Positions 7,473 to 11,324 of a stretch of DNA of 11,324 nt are shown in pieces. This stretch comes from Mariprofundaceae bacterium (GTDB lineage: Bacteria; Pseudomonadota; Zetaproteobacteria; Mariprofundales; Mariprofundaceae). Where the stretch lies: assembly GCA_030950875.1 (NCBI GenBank), contig JAUZQS010000257.1:1-11324 (forward strand), in the 5' to 3' direction. Positions within the stretch are counted from its first letter, which is position 1. The number at the start of each line of letters is the position of its first letter. Below the pieces are notes generated by a model. That model was not told the origin of the DNA, did no database searches, and saw only the letters and a list, made by a program, of their open reading frames with translations. A program made the position numbers and the translations under genes.

Positions 7473-8753
7473 TTGAAAAACCTTAGATCGTTCTTTTTTA
7501 AGCATCCTTTTCTTGTGTTGGTGTTATTTATTGGCCCATTTTCTAATACGCCACTGCTTAGCGTGAATATTTTGGGGCTTCCAGGCATGAAGGTTTTTAA
7601 TCTGCTAAGCCTTGCTTTGATGCTATCATGGATTTTAAAGGGTGGGCGTATTATACATTTACGGGGGACTATAGAGACAAAGGCAATGCTTTTTTTGTTT
7701 GCTATTGTTTTTTTGTACTCCATTGAATTTTTTAGATCACTAAGTAACTATGATTTAATTGACAGTCGTTATCTAGGAAGGTTTCCAGATTCGCCGTTAG
7801 GATTTTTTTTTTCTTATTGGGTTAAAAATGTATTATATATAATTCCCTTTGTTTATATTTTACAACATATTCATGAAAAGATAGAAGCCAATGTGTTGTT
7901 GATGTTTTTGATGGCTTCCTACCTGTGTTTTGATAGCGTCTCAATGTATGCTGGTTATGGTGTAGCTACTTCGGGTTTAGATAGGGAAGCATTACTGTTA
8001 TCTTTTATGGGTACTCTTGGTATGCACTATAATAATGCATCTACTCTTATCATGATTGGAATTCCCATTGCTATGGGAATAGTATATCAGTTTGGAATAA
8101 AATATTCAGGTGTTTTGTTGTTTATGTTCATTAGTCTCTTCCTTGCTGGTTCTCGGGGGGCGATGGTGGGAGCTATTGCGGGCTGTATTGTTGTGTTTTT
8201 GATGGGCAATAAAATGAGTAAAAAATTATTTTTTTTGATTCTTATCATATTTCCAATGGTTTTATTTTCTGATTCATTAGGCCAATTCTTAACTGGAGGT
8301 GTTTCTGATGGCTCGGCTGATGAAATGTCATCAGGGCGTATGAGCAGCATGTGGGTTCCTATAATGAATGAACTTTTTGGAGATGCCTATAAATTGTTTT
8401 TTGGTTTAGGATTGCTTGGAATTATCCAAACAGATGCTTATGTTTTCGATCCGTTCTTTTTTCAAGCAGTTCATGCACATAATGCTTATATAAACTTGTT
8501 GCTGAATGCTGGTCTGGTTGCTTTTATACCTTTTTTAGTAGTAGTTTTTATTTTTATTAAGCGTTCTCTGAGGCAGGGACAAGCAATTGCTGAACCAGCT
8601 TACTATGGCTTGATTGGCAGTGTGGTGGCATATCTGGCGGCATCTTTTTTTGGGCGACACTTTCTTCTTGATTTTGATAATATGTTGTTATTCCCTATTA
8701 TTGCTTTGATCGTTGTTTATATCAGATTGGAGAAGCTTCGTGATAAAGAGTAG
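7473..8753 (+). CDS. O-antigen polymerase/ligase family membrane protein (Wzy/WaaL-like)
   Basis: This 426-residue, very hydrophobic protein probably has 10-12 membrane segments in the inner membrane, with the active loop facing the periplasm. Members polymerise O-antigen/capsule repeat units or ligate polysaccharide to lipid A-core. Signatures of the O-antigen-ligase domain are FLAGSRGAMVGA (223-234, the SRG after a membrane helix), a large periplasmic loop at about 267-335 with SSGRMSSMWVPIMNE (286-300), and VHAHNAYINLLLNAGLVAF (333-351), where the His-Asn pair is typical. The start is TTG at 7473, with GGGAG at 7460-7464 eight bases upstream; no ATG is better placed. It is markedly AT-rich with long T-runs, as polymerase genes usually are. 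Polymerase versus ligase cannot be settled from the sequence; being inside a sugar-assembly cluster favours Wzy. Confidence 0.82.
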   Translation: MKNLRSFFFKHPFLVLVLFIGPFSNTPLLSVNILGLPGMKVFNLLSLALMLSWILKGGRIIHLRGTIETKAMLFLFAIVFLYSIEFFRSLSNYDLIDSRYLGRFPDSPLGFFFSYWVKNVLYIIPFVYILQHIHEKIEANVLLMFLMASYLCFDSVSMYAGYGVATSGLDREALLLSFMGTLGMHYNNASTLIMIGIPIAMGIVYQFGIKYSGVLLFMFISLFLAGSRGAMVGAIAGCIVVFLMGNKMSKKLFFLILIIFPMVLFSDSLGQFLTGGVSDGSADEMSSGRMSSMWVPIMNELFGDAYKLFFGLGLLGIIQTDAYVFDPFFFQAVHAHNAYINLLLNAGLVAFIPFLVVVFIFIKRSLRQGQAIAEPAYYGLIGSVVAYLAASFFGRHFLLDFDNMLLFPIIALIVVYIRLEKLRDKE

Positions 8754-8769
8754 CTTATTTAATAGTAAA

Positions 8770-8960
8770 GAGCCTCTTGCAACACTCTGGGTGGATGAGT
8801 GGCCTGCCTGTGCGTGAACGCACGCAGACAGGCAATCCCACTTCGAGTGCATTTTCAGAATGGAATGAGGGACATGGTGGTTCCATGTATCGAAATTCCA
8901 CCCTGGAAATACGCCGGAGTGGGGAAGCCAATCGCCGCTCATGAGTGTTGCAAGTGGCTC
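8770..8960 (-). mobile_element. MITE-like element, family A, intact copy with TAAA target duplication
   Basis: The element is 191 bases, bounded by inverted repeats. The left reads AGAGCCTCTTGCAACACTC (8769-8787) and the right GAGTGTTGCAAGTGGCTCT (8943-8961), complementary except for one base. Taking the element as GAGCC..GGCTC, both sides carry a direct TAAA (8766-8769 and 8961-8964), a 4-base target duplication. It is inverted relative to the copy at 696-870. The interior holds a strong hairpin at 8803-8832 (CCTGCCTGTGCGT, loop GA, ACGCAC, two-base bulge, AGACAGG). There is no transposase, so mobilisation would need an enzyme elsewhere. It separates the polymerase gene from the glycosyltransferase. 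Confidence 0.85.
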
Positions 8961-8967
8961 TAAAGTG

Positions 8968-8973
8968 TATAAT
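8968..8973 (+). promoter_or_regulatory. Possible -10 box (TATAAT) at the edge of the family A element
   Basis: A perfect TATAAT lies 7 bases beyond the element's right end and about 20 bases before the glycosyltransferase start. The best -35-like string is TTGCAA (8948-8953) in the terminal repeat, but its 14-base spacer is too short, and nothing good lies 16-18 bases away. The box may be chance in AT-rich DNA. Confidence 0.25.
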
Positions 8974-8995
8974 TTAAACGCGATAGGTGAGGCTG

Positions 8996-10132
8996 ATGGT
9001 TAAGCAATGTAAAAAAACATCGTTTTGTTTTGTGGGATTGACAAACCTTCCTGTCCTTGCCCCCGAATACAATAAACATGAAATGGGAGGGGCTCAATTA
9101 CAACAGACACTTATGGCAAAAGCATTGGTTCAAAGAGGCTACGAAATTTCTATGGTTGTGGCCGATTATGGGCAAGACGACGGTGCAATATGGGATGATA
9201 TAGTTACATATAGAGCATATCGTCTTGATGCTGGGTTGCCAGTTTTGCGTTTTATTTATCCTCGCTGGGTCGAGGCATGGAGAGCACTTAAACGGGCGAA
9301 TGCTGATGTGTATCATGTTACTTGTTCTGGTATGTTGGTTGGGCTTGTTGTGTTGTTTGCGCGGCGCTATGGCCGAAAAGTAATTTTTAGAGCGGCGCAT
9401 GACGATGACTGTAACCCTAACAGGTTACTCATGAAATATTTCAGAGATAAGAAGCTCTATGAATATGGTTTGAGGCGTGCTGATTTGGTTACCACACAAA
9501 GTAAGAAACAAGAAAAAATGATGATGGATTATTATAATATCGTATCATTGACTTTACCATCATTGGTGGAACAAACTGATTGTGTGAAGGGCTTTAAGAA
9601 ACGTACTATTCCAGTGTTATGGGTGAATTATATAAGATCATACAAGCGTCCGGCTTTGTTTTTAGATCTTTCAGAAAAACTTCCAGATGTGGAGATGCAC
9701 ATGATTGGGGGCTTATCGGATGGCTTTGCAGATCTCTATCCTGACATTTGTGATAGATCAAAGAAAATAAAAAACTTATTTTTCCATGGGCAAGTTCCAT
9801 ACCATGATGTTAATGATTATTATTCACAGGCAAGAGTATTGGTAAATACATCTGAGAGTGAAGGGTTTTCTAATTCGTATCTTCAGGCCTGGGTGAGAGG
9901 TGTCCCCGTTGTAACATTTATCGATCCTGATGGTGTTATCGAACGTGAGGGGCTTGGTAAGTGTGTACATGATTTTGATGAAATGTTAGATGCCATAAGG
10001 CTGTATGTCACAAATGAAAATGAATGGGCATGTGTTAGTAAACGTTGTCAATCTTTTATGGCTAATGAGTTCGGAGAAGAAAAAGCTATGGGTCCTTTTA
10101 TCCGTGCAGTGGAGAGAATTACTTCTTTATGA
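8996..10132 (+). CDS. Glycosyltransferase, GT4 family (GT-B fold)
   Basis: This 378-residue protein is probably cytoplasmic and membrane-associated, adding a sugar from a nucleotide donor to a lipid-linked repeat unit. The N-terminal domain has MGGAQLQQTLMAKAL (30-44), the GGAE-like acceptor-side motif. The C-terminal donor domain has PVLWVNYIRSYKRPALFLDLSEKLP (206-230), MIGG (236-239), FFHGQVPYHDVNDYYSQARVLVNTSESEGF (262-291) and SYLQAWVRGVPVV (294-306). The usual E-x7-E pair is present as Glu289 and Gln297, a substitution seen in some GT4 enzymes. ATG 8996 is preferred because AGGTG at 8985-8989 is spaced 6 bases; a GTG at 8987 would add three residues. Its stop overlaps the methyltransferase start (ATGA). 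Donor and acceptor cannot be predicted. Confidence 0.88.
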   Translation: MVKQCKKTSFCFVGLTNLPVLAPEYNKHEMGGAQLQQTLMAKALVQRGYEISMVVADYGQDDGAIWDDIVTYRAYRLDAGLPVLRFIYPRWVEAWRALKRANADVYHVTCSGMLVGLVVLFARRYGRKVIFRAAHDDDCNPNRLLMKYFRDKKLYEYGLRRADLVTTQSKKQEKMMMDYYNIVSLTLPSLVEQTDCVKGFKKRTIPVLWVNYIRSYKRPALFLDLSEKLPDVEMHMIGGLSDGFADLYPDICDRSKKIKNLFFHGQVPYHDVNDYYSQARVLVNTSESEGFSNSYLQAWVRGVPVVTFIDPDGVIEREGLGKCVHDFDEMLDAIRLYVTNENEWACVSKRCQSFMANEFGEEKAMGPFIRAVERITSL

Positions 10133-10860
10133 TGCAACTCACTTTAAGTTTTAAATCCATTATAAAAAAAATAAGATCTATTTGCTCTTTTTATATAGCA
10201 AATAGAACCTTAAATCATCTTCAAAATATCCGAGAATATGAGCTTGATATGGTCATTGATTTTCTACCATCAGAGGGACGCCTGCTTGAGATAGGTGCTG
10301 GTACTGGGTGGCAAGCTGATAGGTTGAGTTCCCTAGGTTATAATGTGAGCGCAATCGATATTGAATCAAGTAATTATATGGAAAGCCGTATATATCCAGT
10401 GCTTGATTATGATGGTGAAAAGCTACCTTTTAATGATAATGAATTTGATATCATATTTAGTTCCAATGTTTTGGAGCATATCCCACATATTTATGAGTTT
10501 CAAAATGAAATTCATCGGGTGCTTAAGCCAAACGGCATTGTATTGCATGTTTTACCATCAAGTAGTTGGAGATTTTGGTCTAATATTTCGGAAATGCTAA
10601 GAACATGGAAGCTTCCTCAAGTTCATGGTGAACATGCAAAAAACGCAATTTCGGAGATTTATTATTTCAGTCGCTGGCGATGGTCACGGTTATTTTATGA
10701 GGCAAGTTGGAATATTGAATGTGTGAGTTCAAATAGGCTTTTCTATACAGGCTCTTCAATCATGGACTCTCGGTTGAGTATATCCGTGCGGAAGAGCTTA
10801 AGTTATGTGTTGGGGGGGGGGGCATGTAATATCTTTGTTTTGCGAGGAAAGGCTGAATGA
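10129..10860 (+). CDS. Class I SAM-dependent methyltransferase with poly-G tract
   Basis: This 243-residue protein has the class I Rossmann-type methyltransferase order: motif I LLEIGAGTG (52-60) for S-adenosylmethionine, the acidic residue after beta2 (SAIDIES, Asp77), LPFNDNEFDIIFSSNVLEHI (99-118, with the beta4 signature), and HRVLKPNGIVLHVLPS (129-144). It resembles the Methyltransf_11/23 group. In a polysaccharide cluster such enzymes often methylate a sugar or cap the chain, but the substrate here is unknown. An arginine- and aromatic-rich stretch (YYFSRWRWSRLFYEASW, 178-194) follows the core fold. Eleven consecutive G at 10812-10822 encode Gly229-231, close to the C-terminus, so the reading frame could vary (see the tract entry). 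The start overlaps the glycosyltransferase stop and its own stop overlaps the next start, both as ATGA, indicating tight translational coupling. Confidence 0.88.
   Translation: MMQLTLSFKSIIKKIRSICSFYIANRTLNHLQNIREYELDMVIDFLPSEGRLLEIGAGTGWQADRLSSLGYNVSAIDIESSNYMESRIYPVLDYDGEKLPFNDNEFDIIFSSNVLEHIPHIYEFQNEIHRVLKPNGIVLHVLPSSSWRFWSNISEMLRTWKLPQVHGEHAKNAISEIYYFSRWRWSRLFYEASWNIECVSSNRLFYTGSSIMDSRLSISVRKSLSYVLGGGACNIFVLRGKAE
10812..10822 (+). repeat. G11 homopolymer tract, candidate phase-variation site
   Basis: Eleven G in a row lie within the methyltransferase gene. With 11 G the frame ends normally at 10860 (243 residues). One G fewer would read on through another frame to TAA 10889-10891 (253 residues with a new tail). 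One G more would stop almost at once (about 233 residues, ending GM). Such tracts are known slip sites in surface-structure genes of Campylobacter, Neisseria and others. Here the effect on the enzyme is inferred, and a sequencing length error is possible. Confidence 0.8.
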
Positions 10861-11324
10861 TGAATCCAAGAACAACAAAAACAACCAATAATGAGATGAA
10901 ATGCCTAGGAGGCTGTCCGAGAATAGAAAGACCTACTGCGAAATCCCCATATTGGCCATGATTTCCGTTTATTTTCGTTACATAGACCCTGCTATTCGCC
11001 TTAAACAGCCGAAAATCATGACTCAACATGGGAATCCCTCGCTACGGCCTCTATTCTCGGACAGCCTCCTAGATGCTTCATCCTCTAGGTTTTATGATCT
11101 GGATATTTATAGATTCATGGCGACATGGATTGTTAGTTGTTTAATTACTTTCTTCTATCTGATTATGATTGCAACAGCATATAGGAAAACAAGTTTGATT
11201 AATAAACAATGGATGCTGACTATAGGGGCTTTAACTTACCCATTGTATTTAATTCATCAAAATATTGGCTTTATGTTTTTTAGCGTTTTTGGTGGGAGTG
11301 TAAATAAATATGTTCTTTTGTTGA
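10857..11324 (+). pseudogene. Acyltransferase-3 (OafA-like) gene, MITE-interrupted and internally deleted, 3' end beyond window
   Basis: Intact relatives are membrane O-acetyltransferases of about 350 residues that decorate surface sugars. The gene starts at ATG 10857, overlapping the methyltransferase stop, with AGGAAAGG at 10845-10852. It reads MMNPRTTKTTNNEMKCL to 10907, where the family C element intervenes and brings a TGA at 10959-10961. Deleting the element and one CTAG restores the frame: CLDASSSRFYDLDIYRFMA, the RFYDLDxLRFIA opening of the family. This runs within about 50 residues into LTIGALTYPLYLIHQNIGF (11215-11271), which normally lies near the C-terminus, some 280 residues later. 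So a large internal part is missing as well, with the join probably near RFM/ATW. The frame is still open at the window end. A functional product is very unlikely. Confidence 0.78.
10909..11068. mobile_element. MITE-like element, family C, with CTAG target duplication
   Basis: The element is 160 bases with perfect 19-base terminal inverted repeats, GAGGCTGTCCGAGAATAGA (10909-10927) and its complement (11050-11068). It is flanked on both sides by CTAG (10905-10908 and 11069-11072). The perfect ends and clean duplication suggest recent movement. No transposase is encoded. A CTAG/YTAR-type 4-base target is reminiscent of IS5-group elements, but the parent family is not established. It is inserted in the acyltransferase gene 49 bases after its start codon begins. 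Confidence 0.9.

Noticed and set aside
8688-8942. Minus-strand open frame resembling the protein read at 705-850 (MSGDWL.., ILKMHSKWD.LSACVHAQAGHSS)
   Set aside because: The similarity comes from the two copies of the family A repeat, not from a conserved gene. The frame continues into the polymerase gene, and there is no ribosome site of note.
10760-11029. Minus-strand open frame across the methyltransferase end and family C element
   Set aside because: It spans the poly-G complement and a mobile element, with no recognisable domain; it is a shadow frame.

Overview
The window looks like a chromosomal segment of a fairly AT-rich Gram-negative proteobacterium, most likely gammaproteobacterial or a relative. 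The WecC and Ugd proteins closely follow the E. coli family members in motifs and length, and the chemosensory proteins resemble the Pil-Chp/CheA type. I cannot name the genus. All supported genes lie on the + strand.

Left part (1-3478): the end of a chemosensory operon. It holds the tail of a receiver-type response regulator, a CheW/PilI-like adaptor, a short gene remnant carrying a degenerate repeat element, a CheA-type histidine kinase without a receiver domain, and then folE (GTP cyclohydrolase I) 4 bases downstream. Starts and stops overlap or nearly touch throughout, so this reads as one transcript. No methyl-accepting receptor gene is present in the window.

Middle (3479-3992): a 500-base island without an intact gene. 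It contains a decayed HigA-type antitoxin relic bracketed by copies of a small inverted-repeat element (family B).

Right part (3993-11324): a surface-polysaccharide locus. wecC (UDP-ManNAc dehydrogenase), ugd (UDP-glucose dehydrogenase) and a UDP-glucuronate 4-epimerase would supply UDP-ManNAcA, UDP-GlcA and UDP-GalA. They are followed by an O-antigen polymerase/ligase-like membrane protein, a GT4 glycosyltransferase, a class I SAM methyltransferase and a broken acyltransferase-3 gene. The methyltransferase contains an 11-G homopolymer near its 3' end, a candidate for slipped-strand phase variation.

Three unrelated MITE-like element families shape the window. Family A has two copies in opposite orientation (696-870, degenerate, and 8770-8960, intact with TAAA target duplication). 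Family B is at 3862-3978 with a partial copy at 3521-3547. Family C (10909-11068) has perfect 19-bp terminal repeats and a CTAG duplication and interrupts the acyltransferase gene. I see no RNA gene, CRISPR array or intact transposase, and no convincing evidence of a wholly new system. The most noteworthy signals are the G tract, the twice-broken acyltransferase and the element-bracketed antitoxin relic.
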